Made by a program: the position numbers and the translations under genes
Assembly: GCA_021781185.1 (NCBI GenBank)
Contig: JAJXXI010000292.1
Coordinates: 1 to 10,803 of the forward strand
Origin: a bacterium
GTDB lineage: Bacteria > Verrucomicrobiota > Verrucomicrobiia > Limisphaerales > UBA11358
Reading direction: 5' to 3'
Length of the DNA: 10,803 nucleotides
Notes under the pieces: generated by a model
The model's input: only the letters and a program-made list of their open reading frames with translations
What the model was told of the DNA's origin: nothing
Database searches by the model: none
Shown: positions 1 to 6,302 of the stretch, one piece after another
How the letters are laid out: each line of letters opens with the position of its first letter
How positions within the stretch are numbered: position 1 is the stretch's first letter

Positions 1-578
1 TTCGGTTTGGGGGAAAGTTGTTTGTGGCGGAAGCACGCCACCAAATGGTCGTTCACCATGCCGACGGCCTGCATGTTGGCGTAGCAAATCGTGGAACCGA
101 CAAACTTAAAGCCGCGTTTCAGCAAATCCCTGCTCATCGCGTCGGAAATGGCCGTCCGGGCCGGAACCTCCTTCATGCTTTTTCGATGATTGATGATCGG
201 CTTTCCATCCACGAACCGCCAGAGATACGCATCGAAGCTGCCGAATTCTTCCCGCACTTTCAGAAACGCCTTCGCGTTTTGAATCGTGGCGTGAATCTTC
301 AGCCGGTTGCGGATGATGCCGGGGTTGGCCAGCAGTTCGGCGACTTTTTTTTCACCGTAGCGAGCAATTTTTCCGGCCTCAAAGTGATCGAACGCGGCGC
401 GGTAATTTTCGCGTTTCTTCAAGACCGTATGCCAGCTCAAGCCGGCCTGCGCGCCTTCGAGAATGAGATACTCAAACAGCCGCCGGTCGTCGTGAACCGG
501 CACGCCCCATTCCTCGTCATGGTAGCGGATATAAAGCTCGTCGGTCGGCCACGGGCAGCGGGCGGGGGTTGTTTTCAT
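1..578 (-). CDS. tag: DNA-3-methyladenine glycosylase I (partial, runs off left edge)
   Basis: Base-excision repair enzyme that removes 3-methyladenine from alkylated DNA (HhH-GPD superfamily, Tag family). 192 codons are visible and the stop lies beyond the left edge; E. coli Tag has 187 residues, so the gene is nearly complete. Visible motifs: YHDEEWGVP at residues 19-27, LEGAQAGLSW at 40-49 (the Glu at 41 matches the base-recognition Glu38 of E. coli Tag), LKKRENYR, GFKFVGSTICY, and NDHLVAC near the end. The four zinc ligands of the family are present as Cys8, His20, His178 and Cys182. The ATG overlaps the trpF stop in an ATGA arrangement (575-578), so translation is probably coupled to trpF. 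No separate promoter is evident. Confidence 0.95.
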   Translation of the reverse strand, partial: MKTTPARCPWPTDELYIRYHDEEWGVPVHDDRRLFEYLILEGAQAGLSWHTVLKKRENYRAAFDHFEAGKIARYGEKKVAELLANPGIIRNRLKIHATIQNAKAFLKVREEFGSFDAYLWRFVDGKPIINHRKSMKEVPARTAISDAMSRDLLKRGFKFVGSTICYANMQAVGMVNDHLVACFRHKQLSPKP

Positions 579-1195
579 GCGACAGACTTGGCGGCCTGAA
601 TGAAGGCGCGGACTTTTGCCGGGTCCTTTTTTCCGGGTGCGGATTCCACGCCACTGGAAACATCCACGGCAAACGGCCGGACCTGACGAATGGCCGCCGC
701 CACATTTTCCGGCGTCAGCCCGCCCGCGAGGAAAATGGGTTTGCCAATCTTTTGAGCCTCGACGGCCAGATCCCAGTTGAACTTCTCCCCGGTGCCGCCG
801 AGGCCGCTTTTGGAACACGCATCCAGCAGAAAGGCATCGGTCTGATATTTCTCCAAGGTTTTCAGCGAGTCCGCGTCGCGCACGCGCAACGCCTTGACGC
901 TCATCAAGCCGAATTGCGTGCAGAAATCCGAGGGTTCATCGCCATGAAATTGCAGCAGGGTCAAGCCGCATTCACCAATGGCGCGCAGGACCAGTTCTTC
1001 TTCCGGATTTACGAACACCCCGACGCGCAGGACGAAGGGCGGCAACGCGCGCGAAATCTCCGCCGCCTGCGCCAGCGCGATGTGACGCGGGCTTCGGTCG
1101 TAAAACATCAGCCCGATCATGTCCGCGCCAGACTCGGCGGCGACCAACCCATCGGCCGCGCTGGTGATGCCGCAAATTTTTACTTGGACGCTCAT
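575..1195 (-). CDS. trpF: Phosphoribosylanthranilate isomerase
   Basis: Cytoplasmic TIM-barrel enzyme of tryptophan synthesis: an Amadori rearrangement converts N-(5-phosphoribosyl)anthranilate to CdRP. With the start at 1195 (MSVQVKICGIT) the protein has 206 residues, the usual size for a single-function TrpF. Visible features: KICGI with catalytic Cys8, LQFHGDE at 81-87, LLDA with the catalytic Asp at 125, followed by GLGGTGEKFNW, and the phosphate-binding strands LAGGLTPENV (157-165) and VDVSSGVE (177-184). An in-frame ATG at 1210 would add five residues (MLSPH); 1195 is preferred because the family begins right before KICGI. No good Shine-Dalgarno site precedes either start. The gene overlaps tag by 4 bp. 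No other trp genes are in the window. Confidence 0.95.
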   Translation of the reverse strand: MSVQVKICGITSAADGLVAAESGADMIGLMFYDRSPRHIALAQAAEISRALPPFVLRVGVFVNPEEELVLRAIGECGLTLLQFHGDEPSDFCTQFGLMSVKALRVRDADSLKTLEKYQTDAFLLDACSKSGLGGTGEKFNWDLAVEAQKIGKPIFLAGGLTPENVAAAIRQVRPFAVDVSSGVESAPGKKDPAKVRAFIQAAKSVA

Positions 1196-1257
1196 GTGCG
1201 GGGACAGCATTCCATGTTATGCCGTCAAGCTCAACTGCGTTCAGCGATGCGGGAGCC

Positions 1258-2937
1258 TTACGGCTTTTGGAGGCGGAAGAATTGCGCGGCGGCGGTGCCG
1301 GGGACCTGCGTGGAAATATAAACTCCGTTGGTCACGGTGACGCAGGCAACCGGATTCCAACTGTTCGTATCGGCCAGCGTGGCCGTGGATTGAAGCTGGT
1401 AGCCGGCGGCATAAAGCGGCCAGGAAATCTGGACATTTGTTCCTGACGCGGTGAGGGCGAGGGCGGGCGGGGCGGTGACGATGAGCTGGGTGATTTGCGT
1501 GGACCAGATGCCTTCGCCCAAGCCGGCAGAATCTATGCCCGACGGATACATTTGGATGGTCCAGAACTGGGTGGGGTCGGCGGCGTCCACTGAAAGGGTG
1601 CTGTAATCCCCCCACCGGCTGGTTGTGGGGGTGTCCAGCAGTCCCCCAAGGATCTCATTCGCGTCATGATAATCGGCCACGCCCGATTGCAGCAGGATGC
1701 CATTGCCAAAGGTGGTCTGGCCGGCAAGCGTCTGGCCGGCATAGGCGTAACTGCTGATGTAGGTGCCGCTGCCGGAGCCGTTGCAGCAGATGACCACCGA
1801 ACCAAATTGATTGGCGGCAATGGAGGGAAAGAATAAATCCAGATTCGGATCGGCGATGGTTCCTTGTTCCAAAAGGGCATGGTCGCCGGCCCGAATGCGA
1901 TACCAGCGGATGGCCATGCGCCCGTTGAGTTCCGTGTTGTTGACGGCATAGAGCACGCCGCCAACCGCAAATACTTTGGCGCTCAACCGCGCGTCGTTCG
2001 CCTGCAGCGTGCTCGTGCCGTCGGGTTGCGTCGCCGTGAACTGCGGCACGCCGAGAAGACTGTTGTCCGGCACTTGATACGGCGCGACGGTCAGAGGTGT
2101 AGGCGGAGAAAGTGTGGGGCTTGTGGTGCCCGGGTTCTGGACCACCGAGCAAACGATATTGGAATAGGGATCGCTCGTCGTGCCGATGTCCCCCATCGCC
2201 AGGATGTTTCCGCTTTCGCTGCCGTCAAAGCAAATCGCCGGCTGCATCACCTCTCCGCGGTCCGCAATGTTCATCACGCCAAACCAGGACCGGTTCGCAA
2301 TCGTGGGCGTGGCGGCGATCAAGTCCGCCTTGGGAATGGAAACCAGCCCCGGGCCTTCCGGGACTTCCCCGGCGCTGTAAAAATCTCCCGAAATATAGAC
2401 GGCCTCTCCGTCCACCCCCAGCGTGGGAAAATCCGCGAAATAGCCGTTGTCCGGATCGGCTTGAAACATGAACGCGATCCACGGTCCCGTCGGGCTGGAG
2501 GTGGTGGAAACGGCCAGCAAAAAATCATTCGCCTCCACCGTCGGGTCGGAAGCATTGGGATCATAATCCACCTGGCTGGCAAACCAGCGCTGCACCGTGG
2601 GATCATAAATGACGCGCGGATCACTGACGGCGATCGCCGAGACATTCAGCCCGGCATCGGCCCAGAATTTCAAATCGGTCTTTCGCTGCAGGCTCGCGCC
2701 ATTGGTCCGGTTATAGATTGCCACGGTGCCATTGATGAATTCCATGAACCGGCCCGGCCCGATCGCCCCGTTGGAATCCGGCGGCAATGCCTGCGAGACC
2801 ACCCCACCTGTCGAGCCGGTGAAGTTTACCCCCACGGAAACGGTGACTGCGGCTTTGGCCCGGCCTCCCGCCAACAATGCGATCATCGCCAGCAACCAGG
2901 CAATTTGGAGGATTCTTGGGGACTTTTGAGTCGGCAC
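1258..2937 (-). CDS. Secreted protein with Verrucomicrobiota-type C-terminal domain, function unknown
   Basis: About 559 residues from a proposed GTG at 2937. The first 29 residues form a good Sec signal peptide: basic QKSPR, hydrophobic core, then RAKA before the mature AVTVSVG. The mature part opens with a motif including PPDSNGAIGPGRFMEFINGT (mature residues ~20-40), seen in exported proteins of Verrucomicrobiota and Planctomycetota. It continues with DPRVIYDPTVQRWF and other beta-rich, Asp/Gly-rich stretches that suggest a beta-propeller-like or sialidase-like fold. The last ~75 residues (ALTASGTNVQISWP ... GYQLQSTATL ... FFRLQKP) match the C-terminal beta-sandwich common on secreted proteins of Pedosphaera-like bacteria. 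No catalytic site is recognised. The reading frame stays open to 3366 but would then overlap the cysteine desulfurase. A TTG at 2979, with GAGG five bases upstream, is an alternative start. Confidence 0.8.
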   Translation of the reverse strand: MPTQKSPRILQIAWLLAMIALLAGGRAKAAVTVSVGVNFTGSTGGVVSQALPPDSNGAIGPGRFMEFINGTVAIYNRTNGASLQRKTDLKFWADAGLNVSAIAVSDPRVIYDPTVQRWFASQVDYDPNASDPTVEANDFLLAVSTTSSPTGPWIAFMFQADPDNGYFADFPTLGVDGEAVYISGDFYSAGEVPEGPGLVSIPKADLIAATPTIANRSWFGVMNIADRGEVMQPAICFDGSESGNILAMGDIGTTSDPYSNIVCSVVQNPGTTSPTLSPPTPLTVAPYQVPDNSLLGVPQFTATQPDGTSTLQANDARLSAKVFAVGGVLYAVNNTELNGRMAIRWYRIRAGDHALLEQGTIADPNLDLFFPSIAANQFGSVVICCNGSGSGTYISSYAYAGQTLAGQTTFGNGILLQSGVADYHDANEILGGLLDTPTTSRWGDYSTLSVDAADPTQFWTIQMYPSGIDSAGLGEGIWSTQITQLIVTAPPALALTASGTNVQISWPLYAAGYQLQSTATLADTNSWNPVACVTVTNGVYISTQVPGTAAAQFFRLQKP

Positions 2938-3048
2938 GGCTTTGGCGAGTAATAGAACCCATGTCGCGGTCCTCGTCAAGCCGACCTCGCCGTCTTCTTG
3001 TGTGGTTTTGTTTTGTAGCCCACGGTGTGGTCTTCTACTTTGTCGGCT

Positions 3049-4215
3049 GTGCCGCGCACGATTTATTTTGATTACAATGCCACCACCCCCCTCGACCCGG
3101 GAGTGCGCGAAGCGATGCTGCCGTTTCTGGAGGAAATTTGGGGAAACCCCTCCAGTGTCCACCATGTCGGTCGCAAAGCCCGGGCGCTGCTGGACGATGC
3201 GCGGGACCGGGCGGCCAAATTTCTCGGCGCGAAACCGAGCGAAATTATTTTTACCTGCGGCGGCACCGAGGCAAACAACCTCGCCATTTTTGGCACGGCA
3301 CGGCGGCTGAAAGCTAAAGGCAAACATCTCATCACGTCCACGGTGGAACATCACGCCGTGCTGCATTGCTTTGATTATCTTGAAAAAAATGAAGGTTTTT
3401 CGGTCACCCGTCTGCCGGTGGATGCGGAAGGACGGGTTTCGGTGGATCAGTTAAAGCGCGCCCTCCGTCCGGACACCGTTTTGGTTTCTATCATGGCAGC
3501 CAACAATGAAATTGGAACCCTCCAGCCGGTGTCTGAACTGGGCGCGGCCTGTCACGAACGCGGGATCATTTTCCACACGGATGCAGTTCAATGGTTTGGC
3601 AAGGAACCTTTTGAAAACATTGGCCAGTTCAACGCCGGACTGGTTTCCGTCTGCGCCCACAAGTTTCACGGACCGAAAGGTGCCGGTCTGCTTTACATAA
3701 AATCGCCGTTTCAGCCGGATCCCATTTTTTTCGGCGGCGGACACGAGAATGAGCGCCGCGCCGGCACGGAAAATCTCCCGGCCATCATTGGTTTGGTGGA
3801 ATCGCTGGAAAAATTTGTTAAAAATCCCGTTTTTATGGGTGCAAAACTTAAACCTCTCTCGGATAAACTGGTTTGGGAGATCGAGCGTATTGAAGGCTGT
3901 GAAATTGTCAGTCCCCGCCTCAATTCTTTGACCAACACGGTTTCCTTCATTGTGCGGGGTTCGGATGGCATATCACTCATGGCAGGTCTGGACATGGAAG
4001 GCATCTGCGCTTCCAGTGGTTCAGCCTGTTCGGCGGGTTCTTTGGAGCCCAGCCACGTGATTGTGGCGTTGGGAAGGAAGAACGCAGCCAATTCCTTGGT
4101 CCGTTTTTCTCTGGGTAGGGATTCTTCGCCCGTAGAAGTGGATTTTGTCTGTTCGGTTTTGCCGGAGGTGATCCGCCGGGCTCAACGTCACCAGAAACCA
4201 GCGAATGGATTGTGA
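3049..4215 (+). CDS. iscS: Cysteine desulfurase, group I (IscS/NifS type)
   Basis: PLP enzyme that takes sulfur from L-cysteine as an enzyme-bound persulfide for Fe-S clusters and thio-modifications; cytoplasmic. Taking GTG 3049 as start (388 residues) gives YFDYNATTPLD at the N-terminus, EHHAVL with the PLP-stacking His near 101, AHKFHGPKGAG with PLP-binding Lys205, and SSGSACSAG with catalytic Cys327. These nearly coincide with E. coli IscS Lys206 and Cys328, which supports this start. The long loop around the Cys marks group I. Another GTG at 3025 would add eight residues. Neither start has a clear Shine-Dalgarno site. No iscU, sufU or mnmA neighbour is visible, so IscS versus NifS naming is by similarity only. 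It is transcribed divergently from the secreted-protein gene. Confidence 0.93.
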   Translation: MPRTIYFDYNATTPLDPGVREAMLPFLEEIWGNPSSVHHVGRKARALLDDARDRAAKFLGAKPSEIIFTCGGTEANNLAIFGTARRLKAKGKHLITSTVEHHAVLHCFDYLEKNEGFSVTRLPVDAEGRVSVDQLKRALRPDTVLVSIMAANNEIGTLQPVSELGAACHERGIIFHTDAVQWFGKEPFENIGQFNAGLVSVCAHKFHGPKGAGLLYIKSPFQPDPIFFGGGHENERRAGTENLPAIIGLVESLEKFVKNPVFMGAKLKPLSDKLVWEIERIEGCEIVSPRLNSLTNTVSFIVRGSDGISLMAGLDMEGICASSGSACSAGSLEPSHVIVALGRKNAANSLVRFSLGRDSSPVEVDFVCSVLPEVIRRAQRHQKPANGL

Positions 4216-4224
4216 ATGGATTGT
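4203..4224 (+). repeat. Tandem 11-bp direct repeat over the iscS stop codon
   Basis: GAATGGATTGT occurs twice back to back (4203-4213 and 4214-4224). The first copy ends at the first base of the iscS TGA stop and the second follows. The 11-bp period is about one helical turn. It places two TGTGRATRG sequences (4211 and 4222) on the same face of the DNA; both resemble the reverse complement of a DnaA box. Confidence 0.8.
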
Positions 4225-4392
4225 GGATAGTGCCAACAACTTTGACTTTTCTATTTTTCTGGCGCGTATAGCTTGAACTTGTCACCGGGGTCCATTTAAG
4301 ATTTGCCCCGTCGTGACTGGGTTTTGAAAGTTGTTTGGCTTGTTCACAGCCCTTAATAATAATAGAATTTTTTAAAGAAGATAAAATATTAA
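4211..4392. promoter_or_regulatory. dnaN upstream region: DnaA-box-like sites and AT-rich tract
   Basis: Seen: three matches to the TTATNCACA DnaA-box consensus. On the minus strand, 4222-4230 reads CTATCCACA (8/9) and 4211-4219 reads CCATTCACA (7/9). On the plus strand, 4340-4348 reads TTGTTCACA (8/9). Positions 4353-4392 have 37 A/T of 40, including TAATAATAATAG (4354-4365), four triplets of the DnaA-trio type. This is an abrupt change in a GC-rich neighbourhood. Inference: either a DnaA-responsive regulatory region of dnaN or part of a replication origin. Against an origin: dnaA is not adjacent, the boxes are few and imperfect, and the triplets do not have the usual orientation relative to the nearest box. 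Confidence 0.4.
4242..4302 (+). promoter_or_regulatory. Possible dnaN promoters
   Basis: Two sigma70-like candidates. TTGACT (4242-4247) lies 19 bp before TATAGC (4267-4272). TTGAAC (4273-4278) lies 18 bp before TAAGAT (4297-4302). Both are imperfect and would give 5' leaders of about 90-120 bases. The AT-rich tract just before dnaN could also serve as a -10 region (AATAAT at 4358-4363). None can be chosen from sequence alone. Confidence 0.3.
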
Positions 4393-4398
4393 CCGCGC

Positions 4399-5505
4399 AT
4401 GAACCTCACCATCACCAAAGAACAGATCATCGCCGGGCTGCAAGCCGTGCAGAATGTGGTCAGCACCCGCACCACTCTGCCAATCCTATCCAACGTCCTG
4501 CTGCGCGCAGAAGACGGCAAGGTGGAGTTTACTGCCACGGATCTAGATGTGACCGTCGCGTGCAAGGTCGAGGCCAAGGTGACCAAGCCAGGAGCCACCA
4601 CGGTGCCGGTAAAAAAACTGTTCGGCATCGTTCGCGAGCTGAATGGAGAAATTGACATTGAGACCGATGAAAAGAACGTAACCAGCATCCGCAGCGGCGG
4701 ATCCTTCTTTAAGATCAACGGACTGGCCGCCGATGAATTTCCGCCGATGCCGCAATTCAAGGATGACAAAAAGGTGGGGCTCTCGCAGGAAACAGTCCGC
4801 GCCATGCTAAAAAAAACCAGCTTTGCCGTTTCTTCGGACGAATCCCGCTATGTTCTCAACGGAATTTTCATCAGCCTAAAGGAAGGAAAAATGACCCTTG
4901 TGGCCACCGATGGTCGCCGGCTGGCGCTGGTGGATGAAGAGGTGGAACTATCCGAGAAGAGCGCCGGAGAATTCATTGTTCCCTCCAAAGCCGTCAACGA
5001 ACTGAACCGCCTTCTTCAGGACAAAGGGGACGTGGAACTCAAGTTTGGTGAAAATCAGGCCTCCTTCGCGCTCAAGGATGACAAGGGATTTTCCATTCTT
5101 CTCATCACCAAGCTGATCGAAGGAAATTACCCGAACTACCGGCAGGTCATTCCCGGCGAAGCCAAGGAACGCATCCCGCTGGTTCGCGAGGAATTGTTGC
5201 AGGCCCTACGGCGCGCGGAAATAATGACCAGCGAAAAGGCCAATTCCGTGAAACTCACCTTTGGCAAAAACACGCTGGCCATCACCGCCAATTCACCCGA
5301 AGTTGGGGAAGCCCGCGAAACGCTTGCCGTGAACTACAAAGGCAAGGAACTCGCCATCGCCTTCAACCCGCGCTACCTGATTGATCCGCTGGCCGCCTTG
5401 AGCGAAGACGAAGTCTTCATCGAGCTGATAGACGAACTCAGCCCCGGCGTGCTGAAGATCAACGGACCTTTCCTCTACGTCGTCATGCCGATGCGTTTGA
5501 GTTAA
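4399..5505 (+). CDS. dnaN: DNA polymerase III beta subunit (sliding clamp)
   Basis: Ring-shaped homodimeric clamp that tethers DNA polymerase III and other DNA-processing enzymes to DNA. 368 residues against 366 in E. coli, full length, with the three clamp domains at roughly 1-120, 121-250 and 251-368. Recognisable segments: STRTTLPILSNVLL (22-35), TATDLDV, VPVKKLF, FPPMP, ESRYVLNGIFI, LVATDGRRLALV, GNYPNYRQVIP, and the C-terminal YVVMPMRLS that forms part of the partner-binding pocket. The ATG follows an AT-rich leader with no well-placed Shine-Dalgarno site (AAGAAG is about 18 bases away). Its neighbours are a cysteine desulfurase and a phosphatase-like gene rather than the usual dnaA/recF. 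Confidence 0.97.
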   Translation: MNLTITKEQIIAGLQAVQNVVSTRTTLPILSNVLLRAEDGKVEFTATDLDVTVACKVEAKVTKPGATTVPVKKLFGIVRELNGEIDIETDEKNVTSIRSGGSFFKINGLAADEFPPMPQFKDDKKVGLSQETVRAMLKKTSFAVSSDESRYVLNGIFISLKEGKMTLVATDGRRLALVDEEVELSEKSAGEFIVPSKAVNELNRLLQDKGDVELKFGENQASFALKDDKGFSILLITKLIEGNYPNYRQVIPGEAKERIPLVREELLQALRRAEIMTSEKANSVKLTFGKNTLAITANSPEVGEARETLAVNYKGKELAIAFNPRYLIDPLAALSEDEVFIELIDELSPGVLKINGPFLYVVMPMRLS

Positions 5506-5545
5506 AAATAAAAAACAATGGCGTGGATCAATCCACGCCATTGTT
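5504..5545 (-). terminator. Intrinsic terminator, minus strand
   Basis: A perfect 14-bp inverted repeat (5514-5527 with 5532-5545, loop TCAA). Read on the minus strand it is followed at once by a U-rich run, TTTTTTATTTTT, reaching into the dnaN stop codon. This is a textbook intrinsic terminator for leftward transcription. Read on the plus strand the hairpin is followed by CATTTCCCC, so it would stop dnaN transcription only weakly. The hairpin begins directly at the stop codon of the decayed U32 tail (5545-5547), suggesting it was that gene's terminator. Confidence 0.8.
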
Positions 5546-5631
5546 CATTTCCCCATATGGCCGCGCGTGACGCCGAGCTGGTTGAAAAGTTTCAATTTCC
5601 GCCAGAGCCGGGTGACGTAAATTTTTATTCG
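5545..5631 (-). pseudogene. Remnant: last 28 codons of a second U32-peptidase gene
   Basis: Read on the minus strand, 5631 to 5545 gives 28 codons and a TGA. They align without gaps to the last 28 residues of the intact U32 protein encoded at 6299-8995, with 20 of 28 identical. The core LWRKLKLFNQLGVTRGHMG matches LWRELKLFNQLGVTRGQMG. Several differences are synonymous (Leu TTG/CTA, Gln CAG/CAA, Arg CGG/CGT, Leu CTT/CTG, Val GTC/GTG), so this is an old or foreign copy that evolved as coding DNA rather than a fresh duplication. Upstream, an in-frame TAA (5632-5634) ends the alignment and no further similarity is visible. The strong minus-strand terminator follows the stop directly. It is almost certainly not translated today. 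Confidence 0.75.
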
Positions 5632-5663
5632 TTAAGCCGGAGTAATTAGGGTAAAAAGGAAAA

Positions 5664-6302
5664 ATGAAAGCACGGTTCTTATTTCTCCTTGCCGCCTTTG
5701 CCGCCACGTTCGCCGTGCAGGCTCAAACCAATGCCGTTGCTGCCGCTGCCGGGACAAACGTGGAGACCATCGTCTGCATCCGGCACGGCGAAAAACCGCA
5801 CGGCGGGCTGGGGCAGTTGACCAATCGCGGCTTGAACCGTTCGCTGGCCCTGCCCGAAGTGCTGCTCAAAAAATACGGCACACCGCAATTTATCTTCGCG
5901 CCCAATCCCTCGGAAAAAGTGGATGGAGCACAGTATTTTTATATCCGGCCGATCGCGACCATCGAGCCGACCGCCATCCGCTGTGGCCTGCCAGTCAACA
6001 CTGAATTTGGCTACCTGGAAATCGAAGGGCTGGAGAACGAGCTGGCCAGGCCACAGTATCAAAACGCGACCGTCTTCGTCGCCTGGGAGCATGGTATGCT
6101 TGATGAATTCGGCAGAAACATGGTCCGGCACCATGGCGGGGACGTAAAAAAAGTCCCCGGCTGGCCGGGCGATGAATACGACATGATTTTTGTCTTCAAA
6201 TTAACGACGGAGAACGGACAAAAAAAATTCTCCTTCACCGTTGATCACGAAGGCTTGAATGGTTTGAGCGACAAATATCCTGAAATTCAAAAGGCAAATT
6301 AA
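5664..6302 (+). CDS. Exported histidine-phosphatase-superfamily protein
   Basis: 212 residues. The first 20 residues are a signal peptide (MKAR, hydrophobic core, cleavage likely after AVQA), followed by an Ala-rich linker, so it should act outside the cytoplasmic membrane. The mature part carries the signature RHGE (40-43), in which His41 would be the phosphorylated residue. A second conserved Arg is likely in IRPIAT (94-99) and a second His in AWEHGML (140-146), as expected for the phosphoglycerate-mutase-like fold. Substrate unknown; it could be a phosphatase or a catalytically weak relative. AAGGA (5656-5660) lies three bases before the ATG, one of the few good ribosome sites here. Its TAA shares the TTAA at 6299-6302 with the convergent U32 gene. 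The gene lies between that U32 gene and the orphan U32 tail. Confidence 0.85.
   Translation: MKARFLFLLAAFAATFAVQAQTNAVAAAAGTNVETIVCIRHGEKPHGGLGQLTNRGLNRSLALPEVLLKKYGTPQFIFAPNPSEKVDGAQYFYIRPIATIEPTAIRCGLPVNTEFGYLEIEGLENELARPQYQNATVFVAWEHGMLDEFGRNMVRHHGGDVKKVPGWPGDEYDMIFVFKLTTENGQKKFSFTVDHEGLNGLSDKYPEIQKAN

Noticed and set aside
569..1321. 250-codon plus-strand frame opposite trpF
   Set aside because: Antisense to clear TrpF catalytic motifs and lacking any recognisable protein signature.
1864..2952. 362-codon plus-strand frame opposite the secreted protein
   Set aside because: Arg/His/Gly-rich composition with no family motif; the minus frame has a signal peptide and recognisable domains.
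3020..3030. Small palindrome CCACGGTGTGG between the divergent genes as an operator
   Set aside because: Only 4-bp arms; easily expected by chance.
2938..3366. N-terminal extension of the secreted protein frame to 3366
   Set aside because: It would bury the signal peptide 140 residues inside and overlap the cysteine desulfurase; the extension is low-complexity antisense of that gene.
5514..5545. The hairpin as a strong dnaN terminator
   Set aside because: On the plus strand no T-run follows it; the U-run is on the minus-strand side.
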